From: CAVTWS01 sp963738445
GTDB lineage: Bacteria > Actinomycetota > Acidimicrobiia > Acidimicrobiales > SHLQ01
Reading direction: 5' to 3'
Assembly: GCA_963738445.1 (NCBI GenBank)
Contig: CAVTWS010000015.1
Span: 248,001-312,000 of the forward strand
Length of the DNA stretch: 64,000 nucleotides
A program made the position numbers and the translations under genes. This document shows, piece after piece, positions 57,735-64,000 of this stretch. Within the stretch, counting starts at the first letter, position 1. Each line of letters opens with the position of its first letter. The notes beneath the pieces are model-generated. The model was given only the letters and a program-made list of their open reading frames with translations, was not told the DNA's origin and searched no databases.

Positions 57735-58678
57735 GACCGCGTTGCGGTGAGCGATTGTGCGGGCGCCCGCTCCGGCTCGCCGTGCTGGGGTTGGCGCTCG
57801 TCGCGGTCGTGGGGGTTCTCCTCGTAGCGGCGCAACCGGGTGACGAAGCAGAACGTCGCACGCCCGCGCTGGTCGGCGCGGTGGCGGACCTCGACGTGGT
57901 GTACGACGATGCCTCGCCCCGGAATCGCCTCGACGTGTACACGCCCTCGTCCGGCGACGGACCGTTCCCGACCGTCGTGTACCTTCATCCCGGCGGATGG
58001 GTCGCCGGCGACAAATCGGGATCGATGCCGGTGTGGGACTGGACCGAGCGGGGTTACGCCGTGGTGAGCGCCAACTACCGCTATGCGCGTCCACCGGGCA
58101 CCATCGCGGACGCCGTCGACGACGCGGAGGCCGCCGTGCGATTCGTCGTCGACCACGGTGGGGACTGGAACCTCGACGTCGAACGGGTCGGCGTGTTCGG
58201 GTTCTCGGCCGGCGGCCATCTCGCCGCCATGTTGACCTTTCGCCAGCTTCCGGTGGCCGTGGTGGCGGTCGCTGGCGCGCCCACGGATCTCGTCGCGCTC
58301 CTGGAACCCGACGTGGCGTTCTTCGATGGGCTGTCGGGCTCGGCGGTCGCCGAATCCATCGCGGAGCGACTTGGCTGTGCGTCGGTCGAGGCCTGTCAGG
58401 ACGAGGCGGGTGCGGTCAGTCCGGCGCGACTGTCCGGGCCGGCCGGTTCGATGCCCATCCTCATCGTCCATGGCTCCGCCGATCCCATCGTTTCTGTCGA
58501 TCAGGCGCAGGCGCTCTACGACCACCTGCGGGCGTGGCACGCCGATGTCGAGCTCGTCGTCGTCGACGGCGCGGGCCACGATCCTCTGGTGGATCACGGG
58601 GTGCCGCGCGCGGTTCGACCAGCTCCTCCTCCGGTGAGCACACCGAGGCGCTCCCGGGAATGTGGAGGTGCCCGCTAG
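57728..58678 (+). CDS. Exported alpha/beta-hydrolase (carboxylesterase-like)
   Basis: About 316 residues with GTG 57728 (or TTG 57731, overlapping the acyltransferase stop). An N-terminal hydrophobic helix ([21 protein letters not shown]) looks like a signal anchor. The hydrolase shows [14 protein letters not shown] (oxyanion hole), [15 protein letters not shown] (nucleophile Ser in GFSAG), [10 protein letters not shown] (Asp) and GAGHDPLVD (His). The last 30 residues ([15 protein letters not shown]) look out of frame; a one-base shift near 58600 would end the protein at 58637 with ARFDQLLLR. Confidence 0.8.
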   Translation: MLRPRCGERLCGRPLRLAVLGLALVAVVGVLLVAAQPGDEAERRTPALVGAVADLDVVYDDASPRNRLDVYTPSSGDGPFPTVVYLHPGGWVAGDKSGSMPVWDWTERGYAVVSANYRYARPPGTIADAVDDAEAAVRFVVDHGGDWNLDVERVGVFGFSAGGHLAAMLTFRQLPVAVVAVAGAPTDLVALLEPDVAFFDGLSGSAVAESIAERLGCASVEACQDEAGAVSPARLSGPAGSMPILIVHGSADPIVSVDQAQALYDHLRAWHADVELVVVDGAGHDPLVDHGVPRAVRPAPPPVSTPRRSRECGGAR

Positions 58679-58706
58679 CGTTCCAGGCGACGGGTTCGTT
58701 CTCGTC

Positions 58707-58748
58707 AGGAGCGATGAAGAACCCAGCTCTGGAGGAGCGATGAAGAAC
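58707..58748 (+). other. Duplicated start region and micro-ORF before htpX
   Basis: AGGAGCGATGAAGAAC occurs twice, at 58707-58722 and 58733-58748, with a 26-bp period. The upstream copy starts MKNPALEER, whose TGA (58741-58743) overlaps the htpX ATG at 58740. The unit thus carries both a Shine-Dalgarno and an ATGA overlap, like the cassettes in the nuo operons. Confidence 0.6.
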
Positions 58749-59598
58749 ACAGCGAAGACGTTCATGTTGCTGGCGTTGCTCGGTGGCCTGTTCGTGGGCA
58801 TCGGCGGCGCCTTGTTCGGGCAGGGCGGCCTGGTCATCGGGCTGGTGCTGGGCCTGTTGCTCGTCGGCTTCTCGTACTGGTTCTCCGACAAGCTCGCCAT
58901 CAAGTCGGCCGGTGCCGTGCCCGTCACGCGGGAACAGGCCCCCGAGTACTACGAGATCATGGAGGATCTCACGACCCGGGCGGCCATGCCGATGCCGAAG
59001 CTGTACATCACCCCGAATCAGCAGCCGAACACGTTCGCCACCGGGCGAAACCCCAACCACGCGGCGGTGGCGGTGACCGAGGGCCTACTCCAGAGCATGG
59101 GGTGGGAAGAGGTCCGCGGTGTGCTGGCCCATGAGCTCGCCCACGTGCGGAACCGCGACATCCTGATCGGGTCCGTGGCCGCGGCGATCGGCATGGCCAT
59201 CACCATGCTGGCCCAGATGGCGATGTGGGGAGGTCGCATGTTCGGCGGCGGTGGCGACGACGACCGTCCCAACCCGTTCGCCATGCTGGCCTTTGCGTTG
59301 CTCGCCCCGATGGCCGCCGGCATCATCCAGGCTGCGGTGAGTCGGAGCCGGGAGTTCCAGGCTGACCGCGTCGGCCGCCCGCCTCATCGGCGACGGGGAA
59401 CCACTGGCGCGGGCGTTGGAGAGGTTGGAGTACGCCGCCGGACGTATCCCGGCCAACGTCAACCCCAGCCAGGCGTCGGCCTACATCGTGAACCCACTCA
59501 AGGCTCAGGCCCACGGTGGCGGCATCAGCGGGCTGTTCTCGACCCATCCGCCCACGGAGGCCCGCATCGCCGCCCTCCGTTCGGACGCCTGGCGCTGA
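58740..59598 (+). CDS. htpX: Protease HtpX homologue (one frameshift)
   Basis: A membrane M48 zinc metalloprotease of about 286 residues. Two helices at the N-terminus, then [46 protein letters not shown] (HExxH zinc site) and two more helices. The third zinc ligand is in [10 protein letters not shown] at the frame break near 59373; the other frame continues [30 protein letters not shown] and ends [15 protein letters not shown]. It degrades misfolded membrane proteins. Confidence 0.9.
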
Positions 59599-59611
59599 CC
59601 GGCGCGGCGTC

Positions 59612-60100
59612 TCAGTCGCGGAAGTTGGTGAACTGGAGCGCAATGTCGAAATCGTGCTCCTTGAGGGCGGCGATGATGTCCTGGAGCAGGTCGCGCTTCT
59701 GGCCGGTGACCCGCAACTGATCGCCCTGGGTCTGGGACTGGATCCCTTTGAAGCCCAGTCCCTTGATGAAGACGTTCAACTCCTTGGCCTTGTCGCTGGC
59801 GATGCCCTGTTGCAGGGTCACGACCTGGCGGGCCCGGCCCTTGGTGACGTCCTCGACCTTGCCGTAGTCGAGCGATTTGAGCGAGACCTTCCGCTTGACG
59901 AGCTTCTCCTCGAGCACCTGGCGGAGGGCCGCCAGCCGATCCTGGGTGCTCGACTCGATGGTGATCTTGCTGTCGCTCAGGGCGATCGAAGAGTCGGTGT
60001 TCTTGAAGTCGAACCGCGTACCTACCTCCCGGTCGGCCTGGTCGACCGCGTTGCGGACCTCCTGGAGATCGAGCTCGGACACCACGTCGAAACTGGGCAT
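59612..60100 (-). CDS. YajQ-family nucleotide-binding protein
   Basis: A 162-residue protein. [32 protein letters not shown] at the start and [17 protein letters not shown] at the end are diagnostic of YajQ (UPF0234). Homologues bind tRNA, GTP or cyclic di-GMP; a cyclic di-GMP receptor is known in Xanthomonas. It converges on htpX with a 13-bp gap. Confidence 0.93.
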   Translation of the reverse strand: MPSFDVVSELDLQEVRNAVDQADREVGTRFDFKNTDSSIALSDSKITIESSTQDRLAALRQVLEEKLVKRKVSLKSLDYGKVEDVTKGRARQVVTLQQGIASDKAKELNVFIKGLGFKGIQSQTQGDQLRVTGQKRDLLQDIIAALKEHDFDIALQFTNFRD

Positions 60101-60173
60101 GACCGAGACGATATCGCAGCCACCGAACCGGGTTCCGGTACGGCTGGAGGACCGCTATCGTTGCTCTCCGCAC

Positions 60174-60255
60174 GGGTCGGTGCCCGAGTGGCCAAAGGGA
60201 ACGGGCTGTAAACCCGTCGGCAACGCCTACGGAGGTTCAAATCCTCCCCGGCCCA
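60174..60255 (+). tRNA. tRNA-Tyr (GTA)
   Basis: A class II tRNA with a long variable arm. Acceptor GGGTCGG (60174-60180) pairs with CCGGCCC (60248-60254) with one G-T pair; discriminator A at 60255. The anticodon loop CTGTAAA gives GTA, and GGTTCAAATCC is the T-loop. CCA is not encoded. Confidence 0.95.
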
Positions 60256-60264
60256 CGTGCGAGA

Positions 60265-60292
60265 GACGCCCGCCGAGGGATCGGCGGGCGTC
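60265..60292. terminator. Perfect 12-bp hairpin after tRNA-Tyr
   Basis: GACGCCCGCCGA (60265-60276), loop GGGA, then TCGGCGGGCGTC (60281-60292). It sits 9 bases after tRNA-Tyr and before the 3' end of the GNAT gene on the other strand. There is no T-tract, as usual in high-GC actinobacteria. Confidence 0.7.
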
Positions 60293-60322
60293 GCCGCGTC
60301 CGAGGGACCGTCGTGCCTGGTG

Positions 60323-60808
60323 TTACAGGAGCAACTGGAGCAGGGCGACATCGAGCCACGTGTTGAATTTCCGGGCGACCTCACGTTCGACACCCACTTC
60401 CGTGAACCCGAGGGATCGATGGAGGCGCAACGAGGCTTCATGCCCGACCACCACCCGGGCCATCACCGTGTGGAAACCATGGACCCGGGCCAGCTCGACG
60501 ATGGCCCCCAGCAGCTGTCGCCCCACCCCCTGGCCGTGGTACACCGGATCGACGTAGACGGAATCCTCGACCGTGGTTCGATAGCCGGGCCGTTCGCGAT
60601 AGGGCGACAGCGATGCGAAACCGACGACCACTCCTGCCCGGTCGGCCACCACGACGCCATGGGCGCCGGAGCGTTGGCCCATCCACGACCGCTGTTCCTC
60701 CACGGTCCGCGGCACGAGATCGGTGGTCGCGGTCGAGGTCGTGACATGGTGGTTGTAGATGACGCGGAGAGCCTCGGCGTCGGCATCGGCGGCCAATCGG
60801 ACGATCAC
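60323..60808 (-). CDS. GNAT N-acetyltransferase, phosphinothricin-acetyltransferase-like
   Basis: A 161-residue protein. IYNHHVTTSTATTDL and SVYVDPVYHGQGVGRQLLGAIVELARVHGFHTVMARV carry the acetyl-CoA loop (YHGQGVGRQLL), and LHRSLGFTEVGVEREVARKFNTWLDVALLQL is the C-terminal half. The profile matches the Pat/MddA subgroup that acetylates methionine sulfoximine-like or related amino compounds. Confidence 0.85.
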   Translation of the reverse strand: MIVRLAADADAEALRVIYNHHVTTSTATTDLVPRTVEEQRSWMGQRSGAHGVVVADRAGVVVGFASLSPYRERPGYRTTVEDSVYVDPVYHGQGVGRQLLGAIVELARVHGFHTVMARVVVGHEASLRLHRSLGFTEVGVEREVARKFNTWLDVALLQLLL

Positions 60809-60919
60809 GCCGGGAAATCTACGACGGTCTGCGCCGCCGGCGAGGACGATTCCCGTACGGATTGGAGTTGGGGATCGGGTGCGCCCATGGCATCATGGTC
60901 GCCGCACGTTGGCGTGCTG

Positions 60920-60992
60920 GCTCCCTTAGCTCAGCTGGTAGAGCGTTTCCATGGTAAGGAAGAGGTCGACGGTTCGATCCCGTCAGGGAGCT
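60920..60992 (+). tRNA. tRNA-Thr (GGT)
   Basis: Acceptor GCTCCCT (60920-60926) pairs with AGGGAGC. Anticodon loop ATGGTAA gives GGT. The T-loop sequence is GGTTCGATCCC and the discriminator is T at 60992. CCA is not encoded. Confidence 0.95.
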
Positions 60993-61008
60993 CCCCGCCG
61001 AATTTCGC

Positions 61009-61083
61009 GGCGGCGTAGCTCAGTCGGTTGAGAGCGCTCGACTCATAATCGAGAGGTCGACAGTTCGAGTCTGTCCGCCGCTA
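61009..61083 (+). tRNA. tRNA-Met (CAT), elongator-type
   Basis: Acceptor GGCGGCG (61009-61015) pairs with CGCCGCT (61076-61082) with a terminal G-T pair; discriminator A. Anticodon loop CTCATAA gives CAT. The G1-T72 end and the anticodon stem lacking three G-C pairs argue for the elongator. It is 16 bp after tRNA-Thr, so the two are probably co-transcribed. Confidence 0.93.
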
Positions 61084-61140
61084 CACCCACCGGGCGGCTT
61101 CTCCGTCCGACACGATCCCTCCAGAGCCAGGAGCATCAGC

Positions 61141-61302
61141 ATGGCCTCCGACAAGCGAGTCAAGGTGACGCTCGAGTGCACCGAGTGCAAGCGCCGCAAC
61201 TACATCACGATGAAGAGCAAGGTCAACGATCGCGAGCGGATCGAGCTCAAGAAGTACTGCAAGTGGGAGCGCACCCACACCGTGCACAAGGAAACCCGCT
61301 GA
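61141..61302 (+). CDS. rpmG: 50S ribosomal protein L33
   Basis: A 53-residue protein, ATG 61141. It has [23 protein letters not shown] and ends [17 protein letters not shown]. The first CxxC is present but the second pair is reduced to a single cysteine (YCKWER instead of YCPxC), so the zinc ribbon is incomplete. Location after tRNA-Thr and tRNA-Met and before secE/nusG is typical of actinobacteria. Confidence 0.93.
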   Translation: MASDKRVKVTLECTECKRRNYITMKSKVNDRERIELKKYCKWERTHTVHKETR

Positions 61303-61323
61303 GGTAAGGGCCGGGGCCGCATC

Positions 61324-61962
61324 GTGACGCGCCATGCCGGATCCCGGCTCGGGTCGCGGTCACGACGGGCGCGCCGGCACGAGGCGGACACCGACTCCCT
61401 CGACGCCGATTCGTTCGTCGTCCAGTTCCGCTCAGGCGACCGGGCGGCCTTCGCCGGGTTGGTGAGGCTGACGACTCCGGCGACCTACACCCTGGCCCTC
61501 CGGCTCGTGGCCGACCCCGACGACGCTCGGGATGTCGTTCAGGAGACCTACCTCCGCGCCTACCGGGGCCTGCGCTCCTTCCGGGGCGACGCCTCGGTGA
61601 CGTCCTGGCTGCACCGGATCACCACCAACTGCGCGCTCGATCTGCTGGCTCGCCGCACGCGCCACCGTCACGACGACCTCGACTGCGCCGCGGACCTCGT
61701 CGATACCCGCGCCGAGACCGACCCGGTGCTCAGCACCGACGCAGCGCTGCTCCGCGATCACCTGTCGGCGGCGCTGGTCGGGCTGCCGGACACCCTCCGT
61801 TCGGTGATCGTCCTTCGCGACATCTATGAGCTCAGCCACGCCGAACTGGCCCGCCGACTCGACATCACGGAGGCGGCGGCGAAGGTTCGGTTGCACCGTG
61901 CCCGCGTGGAGCTGCGGCGCCGGTTGGGGCCGATGAGCGCAGGGGAACGCCGTGCGGTGTGA
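61324..61962 (+). CDS. ECF-type RNA polymerase sigma factor
   Basis: A 212-residue protein with GTG start and about 25 basic N-terminal residues. Region 2: FVVQFRSGDRAAFAGLVRL, DARDVVQETYLRAYRGLRSFRGDASVTSWLHRITTNCALD. Region 4: LPDTLRSVIVLRDIYELSHAELARRLDITEAAAKVRLHRARVELRRRL. It overlaps the downstream zinc-finger anti-sigma gene by 11 bases. Confidence 0.88.
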   Translation: MTRHAGSRLGSRSRRARRHEADTDSLDADSFVVQFRSGDRAAFAGLVRLTTPATYTLALRLVADPDDARDVVQETYLRAYRGLRSFRGDASVTSWLHRITTNCALDLLARRTRHRHDDLDCAADLVDTRAETDPVLSTDAALLRDHLSAALVGLPDTLRSVIVLRDIYELSHAELARRLDITEAAAKVRLHRARVELRRRLGPMSAGERRAV

Positions 61963-62296
61963 CCAGGTGCTCGACCATCTGGTCCTCGCGACCGACGACA
62001 CCGAGCCACTCGACGCGCTCCGCCGGCACCATCTGCGGCGCTGTCCGTCCTGCCAGGCTGAATGGCGTGCGCTGGAGCTCCAGCGCCGTCAACTCGTGGC
62101 CTTGTCCCGAGACACGGTCACGGTCGATCCCGATCTGTGGGCCGACGTCGTGGCGGCCGTCGAACAACGTCTGGCCCGAGGTCGCCGTCGGGTCCGCAAC
62201 ACGCTGGTGACCTCCGGTGGGGTCGCTGCAGTCCTCGCCGGCGTCGCCGGTTGGAGCCGGGTCAGCCGTGGGAGGCGGATCGCCGCCTCGGGCTGA
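61952..62296 (+). CDS. Zinc-finger (zf-HC2) membrane anti-sigma factor
   Basis: A 114-residue protein with GTG start. The HxxxCxxC motif HHLRRCPSC (about residues 26-34), with an upstream Cys (RCDQV), fits zinc-binding anti-sigma proteins that respond to redox or stress. A hydrophobic segment TLVTSGGVAAVLAGVAGW near the C-terminus could anchor it in the membrane. It presumably restrains the sigma factor at 61324. Confidence 0.75.
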   Translation: MRCDQVLDHLVLATDDTEPLDALRRHHLRRCPSCQAEWRALELQRRQLVALSRDTVTVDPDLWADVVAAVEQRLARGRRRVRNTLVTSGGVAAVLAGVAGWSRVSRGRRIAASG

Positions 62297-62358
62297 CCGG
62301 GCGAACCGAGGCGGGACCCGCGAGGGCGGCTGCTATCCTGCTGGCGTCGCGACGACAG

Positions 62359-62431
62359 AGGGCAGTAGCTCAACTGGTAGAGCAACGGTCTCCAAAACCG
62401 TAGGCTGTGGGTTCGAGTCCCTCCTGCCCTG
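62359..62431 (+). tRNA. tRNA-Trp (CCA)
   Basis: Acceptor AGGGCAG (62359-62365) pairs with CTGCCCT (62424-62430); discriminator G. Anticodon loop CTCCAAA gives CCA. In the T-stem, GTGGG/CCCTC has a T-T mismatch at the second pair. It is followed by secE, the usual arrangement. Confidence 0.95.
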
Positions 62432-62523
62432 CGTCTGTGCCGGCTCGATGGCCCCGTCGGACCGTCCGTTCTGGCGTCGGCGGACGCCCACCGACCAGCA
62501 GCACCCGAGCACGGGAAAATGAG

Positions 62524-62817
62524 ATGTCACTGAATCGTGAACAGAAGCGAATGCTGCGTCGCCAGGGAGAACTGGGCCCTGACGACCAGCCGGTCGCCAC
62601 TCGGCGATCGCCAACCGCGCCGGCGGCCGAGCGCACCAGCCCGGGCCAGTTCCTGCGCGAGGTGCGCGCCGAGCTTCGCAAAGTGGCGTGGCCGACCCGC
62701 TCCGAGACCATCAACTTCTCGCTCGTGGTGCTCGTCACCATCGTGCTCCTCACCGCGTTCGTCGGTGTGCTCGACTGGGTCTTCGCCCGCGCGATCCTCG
62801 AGCTGTTCGACACCTGA
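62524..62817 (+). CDS. secE: Preprotein translocase subunit SecE
   Basis: A 97-residue protein, ATG 62524. The N-terminal half is basic and flexible (NREQKRMLRRQGEL). The conserved SecE core is FLREVRAELRKVAWPTRSETINFSLVVLVTIVLL, with one transmembrane helix at about 68-90. It clamps SecY in the translocon and is followed by nusG. Confidence 0.95.
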   Translation: MSLNREQKRMLRRQGELGPDDQPVATRRSPTAPAAERTSPGQFLREVRAELRKVAWPTRSETINFSLVVLVTIVLLTAFVGVLDWVFARAILELFDT

Positions 62818-62861
62818 GACCTCGGCCGGTGCGCCCGGCCCCTTCCACCAAGGACCCCTTC

Positions 62862-63602
62862 ATGGCCGACGACCTGCTGCCCTCCGGTTCCCCGGCAGCT
62901 GACGACACCGATGACGCAACGCCCGATGGCGCGGTCCTCACCGACCTCGAGACCGAGACTGACGACCCGGCTGGCGACCGTGACGCCACGGCCGACGGCG
63001 TGCTCAGCGAGGCCGATTTCCTCACCGCCGATCTCGAGCCGGTCGAGAGCCCGTTCGACAAACCCGGCCGTTGGTACGTCGTCCACACCCAGTCGGGCTA
63101 CGAGAAGAAGGCCAAGCACAACCTCGAGGCCCGCATCGCGTCCATGAGCATGGAAGACCGCATCTACGAGGTGGTCATCCCCCTCGAGGACGTCGTCGAG
63201 TTCAAGGGCGGCAAGAAGGTCGTCGTCCAGAAGAAGATGTTCCCGGGCTATCTGCTCGTGCGTTGCGATCTCGACGACGACGCCTGGTACGTCATTCGCA
63301 ACACGCCGACCATCGTGGGTTTCGTCGGGCCGGACAAGAAGCCCGCCGCGCTCTCCCGCCGCGAGGTCGAGACCTTCCTCCACGTCCAGAAGGAAGAGGC
63401 CGAGCCGGGCAAGCGGGGTGGCCGCGCTCGTCTGGAGTACGAGCTCAGCGAGTCCGTCAGGGTCAAGGAAGGTCCCTTCGCCGACTTCTCGGGCCAGATC
63501 ATCGAGATCAACGAGGACCAGCTCAAGGTCAAGGTCCTCGTCGACATCTTCGGTCGCGAGACCCCGGTCGAGCTGGAGTTCTCCCAGATCGCCAAGCTGT
63601 AG
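62862..63602 (+). CDS. nusG: Transcription termination/antitermination protein NusG
   Basis: A 246-residue protein, ATG 62862. An acidic extension of about 65 residues precedes the NGN domain: RWYVVHTQSGYEKKAKHNLEARI, KKMFPGYLLVRCDLDDDAWYVIRNTPTIVGFVG. The KOW domain follows: VRVKEGPFADFSGQIIEINEDQLKVKVLVDIFGRETPVELEFSQI. It binds RNA polymerase and Rho or ribosomal S10. The acidic N-terminus is typical of actinobacterial NusG. Confidence 0.96.
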   Translation: MADDLLPSGSPAADDTDDATPDGAVLTDLETETDDPAGDRDATADGVLSEADFLTADLEPVESPFDKPGRWYVVHTQSGYEKKAKHNLEARIASMSMEDRIYEVVIPLEDVVEFKGGKKVVVQKKMFPGYLLVRCDLDDDAWYVIRNTPTIVGFVGPDKKPAALSRREVETFLHVQKEEAEPGKRGGRARLEYELSESVRVKEGPFADFSGQIIEINEDQLKVKVLVDIFGRETPVELEFSQIAKL

Positions 63603-63734
63603 ACCTCACGGGGCCGTTGGGCCTCGGGGTTCAAACCGCTAGCCTTGCCCAGTCGGAGTCGGCGCCTGCCGCGCTCCACCACGAAGTTCGTTCGCCGGTC
63701 GCCTCCGAGCCGGTCGTTGTACTGAGGACCATCC

Positions 63735-64000
63735 ATGGCCAAGAAGCAGATCCGAGCCGTCGTCAAGATCCAGATCACCGCAGGGCAGGCCACTCCGGCG
63801 CCCCCGGTCGGCACCGCGCTCGGCCCCCACGGTGTGGCGATCATGGACTTCTGCAAGGAGTACAACTCCCGTACCGAGTCCCAGCGCGGCACCGTCATCC
63901 CGGCCGAGATCACGGTGTACGAAGACCGCACCTTCACGTTCGTCACCAAGACTCCCCCCACCTCGTTCCTGATCCGGCAGGCGGCCGGGCTGGACTCCGG
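63735..64000 (+). CDS. rplK: 50S ribosomal protein L11, N-terminal part
   Basis: The gene runs off the window. It reads [43 protein letters not shown], the L11 N-terminal domain that binds class I release factors, followed by [13 protein letters not shown] near the linker. ATG 63735 follows GAGGACC. It is 132 bases after nusG, the usual order. Confidence 0.96.
   Translation, partial: MAKKQIRAVVKIQITAGQATPAPPVGTALGPHGVAIMDFCKEYNSRTESQRGTVIPAEITVYEDRTFTFVTKTPPTSFLIRQAAGLDS

Overview
The window is high-GC chromosomal DNA from an actinomycete. An uncultured member of the class Acidimicrobiia is the best guess. The reasons are the base composition, an F420-type luciferase-like oxidoreductase, a split cytochrome b with a diheme cytochrome c, a menaquinone-reductase-like flavoprotein, and the order tRNA-Tyr, tRNA-Thr, tRNA-Met, rpmG, tRNA-Trp, secE, nusG, rplK. 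The lineage is inferred; no rRNA gene is present.

Region 1 (1-8.6 kb) starts with the 3' end of hemL, followed by an accessory locus. A SLOG-fold protein is translationally coupled to a membrane protein with two TrkA-N-like domains and a RyR domain. Facing it is a large DUF4062 / STAND-NTPase / TPR protein with one probable sequencing frameshift. A hairpin with a repeated arm lies between the two convergent units. A MazF/PemK-like protein and a 40-bp nested palindrome lie on the far side. This looks like a nucleotide-signalling or conflict module and is the most promising candidate for an undescribed system.

Region 2 (7.5-19.4 kb) holds a YbjN-like protein, glucose-6-phosphate isomerase, a geranylgeranyl-reductase-family flavoprotein, an SDR and a membrane cytochrome c. 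Next comes a menaquinol:cytochrome c oxidoreductase cluster: two unfamiliar membrane proteins, a 2x[4Fe-4S] ferredoxin, cytochrome b in two pieces, a Rieske protein and a diheme cytochrome c.

Region 3 (19.4-35 kb) is a complete 14-gene complex I operon, nuoABCDEFGHIJKLMN. Many single-base frameshifts fall in nuoD-H, L and M. Conserved motifs persist across frames, so these look like assembly errors and not decay.

Region 4 (35-37.2 kb) is a small accessory island. It has two hypothetical genes of atypical codon use, a palindrome-rich intergenic stretch and a DUF222/HNH endonuclease.

Region 5 (37.2-49.2 kb) is a second, 11-subunit complex I cluster (nuoABCDHIJKLMN, without the NADH module EFG). 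A MidA/NDUFAF7-family methyltransferase, a complex I assembly factor in mitochondria, follows it directly. The bc complex and the two complex I forms together make a respiratory chain through menaquinone.

Region 6 (49.2-64 kb) carries housekeeping genes: NhaA, an LLM oxidoreductase, two ECF sigma/anti-sigma pairs, MscL, acetyl-CoA synthetase (frameshifted), a HAD phosphatase, an acyltransferase, an esterase, HtpX, YajQ, a GNAT enzyme, four tRNAs, L33, SecE, NusG and the start of L11.

A recurring unexpected feature is a micro-ORF inserted at a stop/start junction. Four cases were found: before nuoD1, nuoH1, nuoD2 and htpX. In each, the start-codon context is duplicated, and the inserted reading frame ends in an ATGA overlap with the downstream gene.
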